30,668 bases of DNA from a bacterium (GCA_030630075.1 DAOVNS010000004.1:1-30668), one strand, 5' to 3'. Positions 18,040-25,521 are shown, counted from the stretch's first letter. The notes: generated by a model not told the origin, from the letters alone. Numbers and translations: made by a program.

Positions 18040-19155
18040 TTAAATTCTTTGATCAGCATTTAATATCTGACGTATATCATCGCTTTGAGTAATACCTAAA
18101 GCAACATTAATTCCTTCTCTATTTACTAAATGTGCCATTCTTTCGCTCAAAAGAATCCTTATAACATCAATGTGCCCAGCAACCGTAACTTCAGCTAAAG
18201 CATCATTTGCTGTAAATTCATCTATTAAATCTAAAGTCATTTGATTATTAATGATAGTCTGTAAAGCTTCGCAATGTCCATTTATTGCAGCAAACCTAAG
18301 TGCTGCATTTGCTCCATAATTTACTTCACCAAAACGATCTTCTGGTATCAAATCCGGATCTTCCATGTAAGACTTTATCAAATGTTTAATTCTTTCATGA
18401 TTCAACATAGGTCTAAGAAAATCTACAAGACCTTTATCTGCAGCAATAACAAAAGCCTCATTAACAGCATAATCTTCTAATAAATTAAAAAGTCTTTTAT
18501 TTGATAAACATTCTAAACAAATATCTAAATTTCCTTTATCTACTGCAGAAATAAAAGATGTATTAAAAGCAACATCACCTAATACATCAAAACTTACGGG
18601 ATGGTTAATCAAATATTTAAAACATTCAAAATATTGTCCTTCAACAGACATAATAATCGCCATATCTACCCCATAACAATATTGATCTTCAACATCTTCC
18701 AGACTAACAGCAGCATCTTTTATAAATAAACTTGATTCAGGATTATTAAGTAGTTCTTGAATAATATTTAAACATCCATAAGTTGCAGCAATAGTCAAAG
18801 CCTTATTTACAGATAATTCATCAAAATTTCCTGCTTCAATGAATTTTCTTAAATTTAGAATTTCAAATAATTGAGCACTATTTAAGTTATGAATATCTAA
18901 ATTATCAACATTAATTCTATTTCCCAAAATTCTTCTTCTTTCAAGAAACGTTGATAAATTACTAATATTATCAATAGGAACAATTCTATTGTCTTCTCGA
19001 CTTTTTCTAATATCTTCTCGTGCTTTGACTCTTCTTTGAAACAATTCTGCTGAAGCATCAGCTACTTCACCAGCACCCCTTTTCATAGCATTTGAGTTTA
19101 AAAAAGCTATGTTTGCTACCAATAAACCCAAAATTACCTTATTCAATTTTTTCAT
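18040..19155 (-). CDS. secreted ankyrin-like repeat protein
   Basis: About 371 residues. The start is the ATG at 19155, six bases after a perfect GGAGG Shine-Dalgarno; an in-frame ATG at 19224 would only add unlikely sequence. The signal peptide is MKKLNKVILGLLVANIAFLNSNA. Residues about 110-360 show diverged ankyrin units: NKALTIAATYGCLNIIQELL, INAAL-type segments such as ANAALRFAAINGHCEALQTI, and ANDALAEVTVAGHIDVIRILL. The units have the hydrophobic spacing of ankyrins but lack the classical TPLH in most copies. It is probably a protein-binding exported factor. It is convergent with gmk across the shared terminator and lies inside the segment bounded by the two gmk copies, so it may have been imported with that segment. 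Confidence 0.78.
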   Translation of the reverse strand: MKKLNKVILGLLVANIAFLNSNAMKRGAGEVADASAELFQRRVKAREDIRKSREDNRIVPIDNISNLSTFLERRRILGNRINVDNLDIHNLNSAQLFEILNLRKFIEAGNFDELSVNKALTIAATYGCLNIIQELLNNPESSLFIKDAAVSLEDVEDQYCYGVDMAIIMSVEGQYFECFKYLINHPVSFDVLGDVAFNTSFISAVDKGNLDICLECLSNKRLFNLLEDYAVNEAFVIAADKGLVDFLRPMLNHERIKHLIKSYMEDPDLIPEDRFGEVNYGANAALRFAAINGHCEALQTIINNQMTLDLIDEFTANDALAEVTVAGHIDVIRILLSERMAHLVNREGINVALGITQSDDIRQILNADQRI

Positions 19156-19302
19156 AAAAACCTCCAAATTTCGCTTATTATAAACAATATTATACTTACT
19201 TACGTTATTAAACCAAATAGACAACTAAAGCACAAAGGCCATGGTCCCAAGATTTCAAATTGACCTAAAAACCTCTTTTTTAGCAAAAATCACATCAAAA
19301 CA

Positions 19303-19316
19303 CATCCTGTAGGATG
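19303..19316. other. small inverted repeat downstream of pentapeptide gene B
   Basis: CATCCT-GT-AGGATG lies 13 to 26 bases past the stop of the pentapeptide gene. The minus-strand side has only a weak T-rich tail (TGTTTTG), so a terminator role is possible but not compelling. Confidence 0.3.
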
Positions 19317-19328
19317 CATTTTTCTCAT

Positions 19329-19931
19329 TTACTCGTCATTTTCTTTGTATATAAGACCTGTAGCATTCTTTAAAAAATCCCACAAAAAACTCTCCGAATC
19401 CAATTTGATATTGATTAGAATCAACAGAATAATTTTGAATAGATTTTTTTTCACAACAGAAGCATTTTTTGCACCTTTGGCTTTAAGAAAAATAACTATT
19501 TCAGGCTTCAAACCCGTTGCCCCTTCAAAATCTGCTCCATCAACTTCAGCACTTATTATTTCGCCATCTTTTTCGGCAAAAAATTTTGCATCTTGTAAAT
19601 TCGCATTAATCAACTTCGCATTTGTTAGATTACATTTGCTCAAATCCGAATTATACAAATCTGCATCACTTAAATCTGTATTATATAATTTCGCTCCGAT
19701 TAATTTAGCTTTTTGAAATATTGTTTCCTCACACATCACACCTTCAAGATTCGCATCTACAAATTTAGCGTGAAACAAGTCTACGCGAAATAAATCAGCA
19801 TTGGAAAAATCTGTTCTTCTAAATTTGGCATATCTAAACTTTTTATATCTCAATTTTGCATGACGAAAACTATCGCAATGAATCGAACCTAATGTAAAAA
19901 GGCAAGCAAATAAACAAATTATACGCTTCAT
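19329..19931 (-). CDS. secreted pentapeptide-repeat protein, copy B
   Basis: A 200-residue protein with a signal peptide (MKRIICLFACLFTLGSIHC) and a right-handed beta-helix type pentapeptide repeat region, A(D/N)LxX, at about residues 35-115 (for example DLSDADLYNSDLSKCNLTNA). It is a paralogue of the 250-residue copy at 23754-24506: the signal peptide, the middle and the SAEVDGADFEGATGLKPEI segment are nearly identical. Copy B lacks the five DLSEA units of copy A. Copy B has eight A where copy A has nine in a homopolymer (near 19450), so its last 30 or so residues are read in another frame. An AGGA Shine-Dalgarno precedes the ATG. The function of such proteins is unknown. Confidence 0.75.
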   Translation of the reverse strand: MKRIICLFACLFTLGSIHCDSFRHAKLRYKKFRYAKFRRTDFSNADLFRVDLFHAKFVDANLEGVMCEETIFQKAKLIGAKLYNTDLSDADLYNSDLSKCNLTNAKLINANLQDAKFFAEKDGEIISAEVDGADFEGATGLKPEIVIFLKAKGAKNASVVKKNLFKIILLILINIKLDSESFLWDFLKNATGLIYKENDE

Positions 19932-20085
19932 AAAAAATCCTACAATTATTTATAGTCACTATTTTTACCAATAGGAATTGGACTATAACAAAAAAAAGAA
20001 GAGTGATAAAATCCTCACTCTTCTTAAATACTAATTTATGATTTTTTATTTAAACTTTTAAATAGCAATTCCATAAGTAAAAATT
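19345..20085. repeat. duplicated block, copy B (pentapeptide gene, terminator, gene tail)
   Basis: This block matches 23763-24655. It contains the pentapeptide gene, the upstream CCAAT...ATTGG element, the AAGAAGAGTGA hairpin and then the last codons of the 233-residue membrane-protein gene (ending in YGIAI and a stop near 20056). In this copy only that tail of the membrane-protein gene is left, so the duplication carried a truncated piece of its neighbour. Confidence 0.82.
19989..20026 (-). terminator. Rho-independent terminator, copy B
   Basis: An 11-bp perfect stem AAGAAGAGTGA / TCACTCTTCTT (19996-20006 with 20015-20025) is followed on the minus strand by eight T. It lies downstream of the immunity-like gene ending at 20105 and is the duplicate of the terminator at 24563-24601. 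Confidence 0.85.
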
Positions 20086-20104
20086 AATGTTCATTCCGGA
20101 AAGA

Positions 20105-20551
20105 TTATTTTTTAAGATGTATTTTAGCTACTTTGCTATTAGGATTTTCCTTAAGAATATTGTTAGCAATTCTCTTTGCTTCTTCATCACTAATAAGTTT
20201 TTCAGGAATAACATTAAAAAACAATAACGCTTCTTTTAAGGTTATATCATTAGGTTTTAACTCTATTGCCCTTTTAATGTGATATAAAGAAGTTTGGCAA
20301 CTTCCTATCCAGTGTGGAAATGCAATATTTAATAATTCTGAAGCTAAACAATGAAATTCTACAGTCTCATTATTTTTAATTAAAAAACAAATAAATGAAT
20401 ATGCGCAAAGACTCTCTTCGTCACAACCTATTTCAAAAATTATTTTTTCAAATATATCTTTATTAACTTTATCTAAGAAATATTTTGCTTCTAAAAACTC
20501 TCCCGATAAAATCAAATTTTTCATTTTACTTTCAACGGTTATTTTATCCAT
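20105..20551 (-). CDS. probable immunity protein for the orphan toxin tip
   Basis: A 148-residue acidic, all-helical-looking protein with TPR-like character (YHIKRAIELKPNDITLKEALLFF, then NNILKENPNSKVAKIHL). It lacks a signal peptide, so it stays in the cytoplasm. I recognise the pattern from small genes that sit next to polymorphic-toxin tips in Firmicutes and other bacteria, but did not search. The start ATG at 20551 overlaps the ancestral stop of the toxin tip (20539 in the shifted frame), a typical toxin-immunity overlap. The reading frame is intact although the toxin frame is broken. Confidence 0.6.
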   Translation of the reverse strand: MDKITVESKMKNLILSGEFLEAKYFLDKVNKDIFEKIIFEIGCDEESLCAYSFICFLIKNNETVEFHCLASELLNIAFPHWIGSCQTSLYHIKRAIELKPNDITLKEALLFFNVIPEKLISDEEAKRIANNILKENPNSKVAKIHLKK

Positions 20552-20897
20552 GCATTTCCAATCTTTATTGTTCCATCTAATAATTTCTTATAAGTTACTT
20601 GTACTAATATTATCATTTATCATTTTAACCTTGGATGTACCGCTTTTATATATTTCTTCCTGACCTGTTTCTAAAACTTCTATAATAATATTTCTAATCT
20701 TACTCCAGTTTTTATCTGAAACAAGTTTTTCCCATTTATGATTAGATAATTTACTTCCATTAATTATATGATCTATTTTATTGCTTTTAAATCTATTCAG
20801 CTCCTGTAAAATTTTATCCTTATTAAATTGTTCTTTTAGTGTTTTAAAGGATCTAGAAGTTACTTCAGTTAACTTTTCAACATCCTTAAAATATTCT
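20539..20897 (-). pseudogene. orphan polymorphic-toxin C-terminal tip, frameshifted
   Basis: On the minus strand the segment begins at SEYFKDVEKLTEV, which matches PEYFKDVKKLTEV in the full toxin at 21745-23757, then diverges into a different tip: DHIINGSKLSNHKWEKLV, NWSKIRNIIIEVLETGQE. That HI...HxWxxL pattern recalls nuclease-like polymorphic-toxin tips (recalled, not searched). The frame stops at 20588, but the neighbouring frame continues as VTYKKLLDG and GTIKIGNAWIK to a stop at 20539. Removing one T near 20607 would join the two parts. Upstream of 20897 the DNA is gmk antisense, so no native N-terminus is left. It is a displaced, silent toxin cassette. Confidence 0.7.
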
Positions 20898-21305
20898 GAA
20901 GGATTTTTCTTAGAATCTACAAAATATGATGGCCATATGTACAGATCACCAATATCTGCAATATCTGATCTTGAACTTGGAAATTCATTTGTTATTGTTA
21001 CTGATATCGAAGGAGTAAAAAACATTGCCAGTCTTCACAATAACAGTGTTTTTATTTGGGTTAATCCTCCAAGTATTAAAGATTTAGAAAGAAGAATTGT
21101 AAAAAGAAGTGGTCATAACGAAAAAATTCTAAAAGATCGATTAGCTTTAGCTGAAAAAGAAATGAAAGAAGCTCATGATAGAGCAAGAGTGATAAACTAT
21201 TTTCTTGTAAATGAAGTTTTTGAAGAATCTGTTCAAGAATTAGAAAAAATTATTAAAAATGTTTTAAATGGAAATATTTCTTTGGAAAAAGAACCTATTA
21301 AATAA
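20898..21305 (+). pseudogene. gmk: guanylate kinase 3' fragment, second copy
   Basis: Codons 72 to the stop of a second gmk, colinear without gaps with 17563-17970. It lacks the P-loop and the first 71 codons, so it cannot make an active kinase. Of about 30 base differences only five change residues (G to R, H to S, K to R, I to V, S to N). This silent bias means that most divergence built up while the gene was under selection, in other words in a complete gmk elsewhere. An in-frame ATG at 20781 gives an open frame, but its first 39 codons are the antisense of the toxin tip. Confidence 0.9.
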
Positions 21306-21321
21306 AAAAAACATTAGTTAT

Positions 21322-21358
21322 TAAAAAAGGCATGCTCTAATTTGCGCATGCCTTTTTT
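21322..21358. terminator. bidirectional terminator, copy 2
   Basis: GGCATGC (21329-21335) / GCATGCC (21346-21352) is flanked by A and T runs on either side. It serves the gmk fragment and could also end the immunity gene transcript from the other side. Confidence 0.85.
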
Positions 21359-21438
21359 ATTTCAAGACTCAAATTTGTGCACAAGCTCTTTCAATTTTAA
21401 AGAGCTAAAACTCTGTAAAAGTTTTTTATTTATTGATA

Positions 21439-21738
21439 TTAGATAATAACTTTTCCAGATTTACTAATCGAATCACCTACAATTTTTATAACATTTCCTA
21501 ATCTTTCAAAGTCAAGAGTAGTTGGCGGATTTTTATCATCTAAAATTTTTTCCAACCAATTCCAGTCATCAATAAAAGATCCAACAATAAACTTTGGTGA
21601 TTCAATATTAAAATTATATAAATCCTCAGCACCCCAATAATAATCTACATCAACTTCTATATCTTCTAATCCCGATTGTTCTGCTTTTGCTAAAATTTTT
21701 TCACATAAATATTTCAAATCATTAATTGATATTTTCAT
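21439..21738 (-). CDS. probable immunity protein of the full toxin
   Basis: A 99-residue acidic cytoplasmic protein (MKISINDLKYLCEKIL, then VDVDYYWGAEDLYNF and GSFIDDWNWLEKILDD). I recognise it as resembling a small family often encoded next to polymorphic toxins; no search was done. The ATG lies just behind the toxin stop, and the AAAGGAG Shine-Dalgarno overlaps the last toxin codons, so the pair is translationally coupled. Cognate protection of the producer from the toxin tip is the expected role. Confidence 0.65.
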   Translation of the reverse strand: MKISINDLKYLCEKILAKAEQSGLEDIEVDVDYYWGAEDLYNFNIESPKFIVGSFIDDWNWLEKILDDKNPPTTLDFERLGNVIKIVGDSISKSGKVII

Positions 21739-21744
21739 AACTTA

Positions 21745-23757
21745 TTACTCCTTTAATTTAAGCAGTTCATTTATTTTATCTAAATCTCCACGCTGTCTTT
21801 GTATCTGTCTTTTAAGTTCTTTTGTTCTACCTTGAATTATTTTTTGTCTTATATCCTGAGAAACGTTTTTCAATATACCAAGATTATCACATTTATCAGG
21901 ATTACTTATATATGCAGCTAATTTTTCTACATGTTCCTTAACTAACAACTCATGAGATACTTTAGACTTAAGCAATTGATCTTTGCTTTGATTTAGAAAA
22001 TTACTTCCTTTGCTAATCTTAATCTTCTCTGCAACTTTAATTTCTTTAGAAACAACTTCAGTTAACTTTTTTACATCTTTAAAATATTCCGGTGGAACTT
22101 GTAATGCAACAAGATCGCCAACAAGTACTAATTCAGGTTCTCCCTTAACAACATTAATAACATTTCTTAATGCATCTTTTCCGTATTCCAAGCCAACTTT
22201 TAAAACTTCGCCAGCTTCCTGCAGTGCCATCTTAATTGGATTGATTACTGTATTTATAGCATTAGATGTTGCTTGAAAATATTTTTCAGCCAGTGTTAAC
22301 TCTTCAAAACTTTTTGATAACATTGATATTTTTTTGAGTTTCGCAAATTTAGTTAATTTGGATAATCCAATGGGAATAAGAAGCTCAACAATTGTTGCAA
22401 CGGCTTCTTTAGGATTTTCTTTTATGCAATTTACAAGTATACATGGGAAGTCGGTTGCTTTCTGAACCATATTTGTGGGATTTGAAAGTGAAAATGGATC
22501 ATCTACTGCAACACTTACTACTTCGAATAAAGCTTGTCCAAGGGATATTCCTGCATAACATAGCGGCTTTAAAAAAGCATCTATAGGATGAACAAATGGC
22601 TTAATTGAATTTGTTAAACCAATTTTTAGCCCACCAACCAATATTTCTTCTGCTTTTAAAAGATAATGAGAAAAATCTGAAAGATGAAATGCTACGTTTG
22701 CTGATGATTGTACTTTTGCAAGTGCTGTAAAATGTAAAATCATTCCAGAAAAAGCTTCAACATTTTCATTATCATGACATTGAGTTTGAAGATCGATTGC
22801 AGATTTTCTAATTTCACAAAGTTCTTCATGCAGTTGTTTATCTAACTCTCCTCCATAACAATAACTAAAAAACTCTGCATTAGAATCTGTAAATTTATAA
22901 TTTTTTATTTGATTGGAATAATCAAATTGTTTTCCATTTTGATCAATGGAATTATTGAAAGCCTTTCTTCTTTGCTGATAACGATTTGCTAATTCAACAT
23001 CAGAATCACTTGTTGAAATATAAAATGCTTCTTCGAAATCTTTTTTTGAATTTACTGAAGCATTTAAATTATTATTATTTTTTTTAATTCTTTCTAATCG
23101 TTCAATTTCTTGTTTTGCTTCTTCAGACTGTTGAATTTCATCTTTTAAAAAGTCTCTGAAGGCTTTCTTATCTCTATTATCTGTAATTTTTTCTTTAAAA
23201 ATAGAAACAACCTTTTGAACAAAACCTTTATAATGGGAATCATTTTCATGTCCATCAATATAATCTAACTCATCAACCAAATGACTAAATTTTTTATCTG
23301 AATAATATTTTTGCAAGGTTGTTCTTATATAATTTTCATAGCCAGAAAAATTTCTTATTAATTCTAAAAAATTAGAACAACAATATAAATTGTGTTGTCT
23401 TAAAACATAAGTATCAAAATCTTCTTTAGCTTGACTAGCTTCTATTTCCCTTTGTCTACTTAAATATTGAATTAAATTATCTTGCGAAAAATGCCTGATT
23501 ATACTCAAACCACTAGAATCCATTGGCAAATTGTTTTGTACTGCTAAATATTTCTGTAAAACTTTATATTCAGAATAATGAGACTCTAAAAAATAATTAT
23601 TTTCAGCCTTTGCATTTGTATTAAATTTTGATTGATTAGTAACTTGTTGATTTGATTGGTATATATTCAATGTTATAAAGTGATGATCATGTGAAAACAA
23701 AATACTGGTATTAATAAAATGTAAAAGTATTGGTAGTAAAAAATATTCGCTCTTCAT
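21745..23757 (-). CDS. secreted polymorphic-toxin-like protein
   Basis: About 670 residues. The start ATG at 23757 overlaps the stop of the pentapeptide gene (ATGA) and gives a signal peptide (MKSEYFLLPILLHFINTSILF). Residues about 60-330 are charged and helical (QSEEAKQEIERLERI). Residues about 370-560 carry hydrophobic stretches (PLCYAGISLGQALFEVVSV, AVATIVELLIPIGLSKL) typical of a pretoxin region. The junction PPEYFKDVKKLTEV at about 560-575 is shared with the orphan tip. The C-terminal tip of about 95 residues, HVEKLAAYISNPDKCDN ... LKNVSQDIRQKIIQGR, recalls tips seen at the ends of many bacterial polymorphic toxins. Its biochemical activity is not evident from the sequence. It sits in a unit of pentapeptide gene, toxin, immunity gene. 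Confidence 0.65.
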   Translation of the reverse strand: MKSEYFLLPILLHFINTSILFSHDHHFITLNIYQSNQQVTNQSKFNTNAKAENNYFLESHYSEYKVLQKYLAVQNNLPMDSSGLSIIRHFSQDNLIQYLSRQREIEASQAKEDFDTYVLRQHNLYCCSNFLELIRNFSGYENYIRTTLQKYYSDKKFSHLVDELDYIDGHENDSHYKGFVQKVVSIFKEKITDNRDKKAFRDFLKDEIQQSEEAKQEIERLERIKKNNNNLNASVNSKKDFEEAFYISTSDSDVELANRYQQRRKAFNNSIDQNGKQFDYSNQIKNYKFTDSNAEFFSYCYGGELDKQLHEELCEIRKSAIDLQTQCHDNENVEAFSGMILHFTALAKVQSSANVAFHLSDFSHYLLKAEEILVGGLKIGLTNSIKPFVHPIDAFLKPLCYAGISLGQALFEVVSVAVDDPFSLSNPTNMVQKATDFPCILVNCIKENPKEAVATIVELLIPIGLSKLTKFAKLKKISMLSKSFEELTLAEKYFQATSNAINTVINPIKMALQEAGEVLKVGLEYGKDALRNVINVVKGEPELVLVGDLVALQVPPEYFKDVKKLTEVVSKEIKVAEKIKISKGSNFLNQSKDQLLKSKVSHELLVKEHVEKLAAYISNPDKCDNLGILKNVSQDIRQKIIQGRTKELKRQIQRQRGDLDKINELLKLKE

Positions 23758-24506
23758 CTTCGTTGTATATATAATCTGTAGCATTCTTTGAAAAATTCCA
23801 CAAAAAACTCTCCGAATCCAATTTGATATTGATTAGGATCAACAGAATAATTTTGAATAGATTTTTTTTTCACAACAGAAGCATTTTTTGCACCTTTGGC
23901 TTTAAGACAAAAAACTATTTCGGGCTTCAAACCCGTTGCCCCTTCAAAATCTGCACCATCAACTTCAGCGCTTATTATTTCGCCATCTTTTTCGGCAAAA
24001 AATTTTGTATCTTGTAAATTCGCATTAATCAACTTCGCATTTGTTAGATTACATCTGCTCAAATCCGAATTATGTAAATCAGCATTACTTAAATCTGCAT
24101 CTGTGAAATCACTATCATTTAAATCTGTATCATATAATTTTGCTCCAATTAATTCCGATCTTTGAAATAATGTTTTTTCGAAATCTACGCCAACCAAATC
24201 TGCGTTTGTTAAATCTACGTCCGACAAATTTGCTTCTGACAAATCTGCTTCTGACAAATCTGCTTCCGACAAATCTGCTTCTGACAAATCTGCTTCCGAC
24301 AAATCTGCTCCTCTCAATTTTGCAAATCTTAAATTCGCAAAACGAAAATTTGCAAAACGAAAATTATAACGATTGCACCAAGAACCAACTAAATTTTCTC
24401 CCACAAAATTGTACCCAACCCAATTAGTTTTGCTACTTAAATCAAATTCACAATAGATTGAACCAAATAAAAAAAAATAAACCAATAAACAGATTATTCG
24501 CTTCAT
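23754..24506 (-). CDS. secreted pentapeptide-repeat protein, copy A
   Basis: A 250-residue protein with a signal peptide (MKRIICLLVYFFLFGSIYC). The long pentapeptide-repeat run at about residues 45-155 includes five successive DLSEA units encoded by a 15-base tandem repeat. Its nine-A homopolymer near 23870 sets the frame of the C-terminus (YSVDPNQYQIGFGEFF ... LYIQRR). The stop TGA overlaps the toxin start by ATGA, so it is probably translated as the first partner of the toxin. The beta-helix may act as an adaptor or effector; that is inference. See copy B at 19329-19931. Confidence 0.78.
   Translation of the reverse strand: MKRIICLLVYFFLFGSIYCEFDLSSKTNWVGYNFVGENLVGSWCNRYNFRFANFRFANLRFAKLRGADLSEADLSEADLSEADLSEADLSEANLSDVDLTNADLVGVDFEKTLFQRSELIGAKLYDTDLNDSDFTDADLSNADLHNSDLSRCNLTNAKLINANLQDTKFFAEKDGEIISAEVDGADFEGATGLKPEIVFCLKAKGAKNASVVKKKSIQNYSVDPNQYQIGFGEFFVEFFKECYRLYIQRR
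24226..24300 (-). repeat. 15-bp tandem repeat encoding DLSEA units
   Basis: Five near-perfect 15-base units (AAATCTGCTTCTGAC on the plus strand, varying at one or two bases), with more diverged units on each side. Each encodes one pentapeptide. The paralogue at 19329-19931 lacks this run. Confidence 0.9.
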
Positions 24507-24562
24507 AAAAAAATCCTAAAATTATTTATAATCACTATTACCAATAGAAATTGGACTATAGC

Positions 24563-24601
24563 AAAAAAAAAGAAGAGTGATAATTTTCTCACTCTTCTTA
24601 A
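24563..24601 (-). terminator. Rho-independent terminator, copy A
   Basis: An 11-bp stem AAGAAGAGTGA / TCACTCTTCTT (24570-24580 with 24589-24599) has nine T on the minus-strand exit side. It follows the membrane-protein gene ending at 24631 and precedes the pentapeptide gene. Confidence 0.88.
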
Positions 24602-24630
24602 GTATTATTTATGATTTTTTATTTAGACCC

Positions 24631-25332
24631 TTAAATAGCAATTCCATAATTAAAGTTAGGCAAAACTTGATTTCGAATTCCCGCTATAAAAAACGGTATC
24701 AATCTAACACACCATGCGGAAGCATTTGCTATATTTGGTGCAGCCATTTTGGAAATATTATCAACAGCTTGTTTTAGCATCTCTTTTATTAAAGATATTG
24801 TTGCATAGCCGGCACCACCAACGAAAGCGATTTCGGCAACAGCAGCTTTATTATCAAAAACACTCTCGACAACCCCTTCGGCCGCATCCTTAGCAAAAAT
24901 AATAGTTGTATCAGCCACAGCCTTAGAATTACCTTTAACGAAACTGCCAAAGAAATTCTTTAACACTTCTGAATCAAAATAAGCACAATATAACGCAATG
25001 AACGGTGCAGCGATAACAATAAAAGCTATAGCTGTTTTTTTTGAAGTTAACTTATCGGCTCTATCAACTGTAAATATAAAAATAGATTTAATTATTGTAA
25101 GAAGCGAAGTAGAAAGATATTTGGCCTGATCCAAACTACCTTGAGGTTTTGGTAACGACGATAACGGCAATGTAAGTTTTTTTTGTAATTCATCAAAACT
25201 TCGTTGCAAAGTTTCCAATGCAGCAGCATCAACTAAAACTTTTGCAGGATTTTGTTTAGTGTCTTGTGATAAAACATTCGAATAGCTAGAAAATAAGATA
25301 ATAGAACTTAGAATCAGAAATAACTTTTTCAT
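24631..25332 (-). CDS. exported protein with membrane segments, unknown function
   Basis: About 233 residues. The ATG at 25332 is preceded by GGGGGAG and starts a clear signal peptide (MKKLFLILSSIILFSSYSNVLS). The ATG at 25350 overlaps that Shine-Dalgarno and is less likely. One strong hydrophobic helix lies at about residues 101-120 (AIAFIVIAAPFIALYCAYF). A weaker one contains FVGGAGYATISLI, and a third segment (CVRLIPFFIAGI) is near the end. The C-terminus is NFNYGIAI. I do not recognise the family. The last codons recur as a remnant near 20056-20085, showing that the downstream duplication broke inside this gene. Confidence 0.65.
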   Translation of the reverse strand: MKKLFLILSSIILFSSYSNVLSQDTKQNPAKVLVDAAALETLQRSFDELQKKLTLPLSSLPKPQGSLDQAKYLSTSLLTIIKSIFIFTVDRADKLTSKKTAIAFIVIAAPFIALYCAYFDSEVLKNFFGSFVKGNSKAVADTTIIFAKDAAEGVVESVFDNKAAVAEIAFVGGAGYATISLIKEMLKQAVDNISKMAAPNIANASAWCVRLIPFFIAGIRNQVLPNFNYGIAI

Positions 25333-25521
25333 AAAAGTTTTCTCCCCCATTTAAAAAATCCCTAAATTGTTGTTTTGCCCTACTTTTATTATATAGAAAC
25401 AGCGGAGTTTAACAATAAAAACTATGATTTCGCGACAAGTAGAAACACTATAATTGGTTAAACTGTCATTGCTAATACATGGAGTAACCTGATTTACTAT
25501 AAAATACGTTTATCTCAAATT

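Larger units (their letters stand above)
20898..21358 (+). repeat. gmk 3' end plus terminator, repeat copy 2
   Basis: Partner of 17563-18023. The left boundary is sharp: at 20897/20898 toxin-tip DNA changes to gmk DNA within GAAGG. The right end runs at least through the terminator at 21322-21358. Confidence 0.9.
23763..24655. repeat. duplicated block, copy A (pentapeptide gene, terminator, gene tail)
   Basis: Partner of 19345-20085. Here the block is continuous with the complete membrane-protein gene at 24631-25332, so this is probably the original order. It is longer than copy B mostly because of extra pentapeptide units. Confidence 0.82.

Noticed and set aside
20781..20897. Open N-terminal extension of the gmk fragment suggesting a 174-residue protein
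   Set aside because: The first 39 codons are the antisense of the toxin tip, lack gmk similarity and lack a convincing ribosome site. The P-loop is absent, so it is a fragment and not a gene.
20898..21025. N-terminal 43 residues of the 145-residue minus-strand frame over the orphan tip
   Set aside because: This part is the antisense of gmk codons and only by chance in frame with the toxin tip.
17563..21305. Site-specific integration of an element into the gmk 3' end with a restored copy
   Set aside because: The shared segment is over 400 bases and 7% diverged, much longer than an attachment site, and no integrase lies inside. xerC is 12 kb away with housekeeping neighbours. Homologous exchange fits better.
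21384..21406. Inverted repeat AGCTCTTT / AAAGAGCT downstream of the immunity gene
   Set aside because: No T run follows on either strand. The bidirectional terminator at 21322-21358 is a better candidate for ending the transcript.
24181..24315. Regular repeats resembling a CRISPR array
   Set aside because: Units are 15 bases with no unique spacers and lie in frame within the pentapeptide gene.
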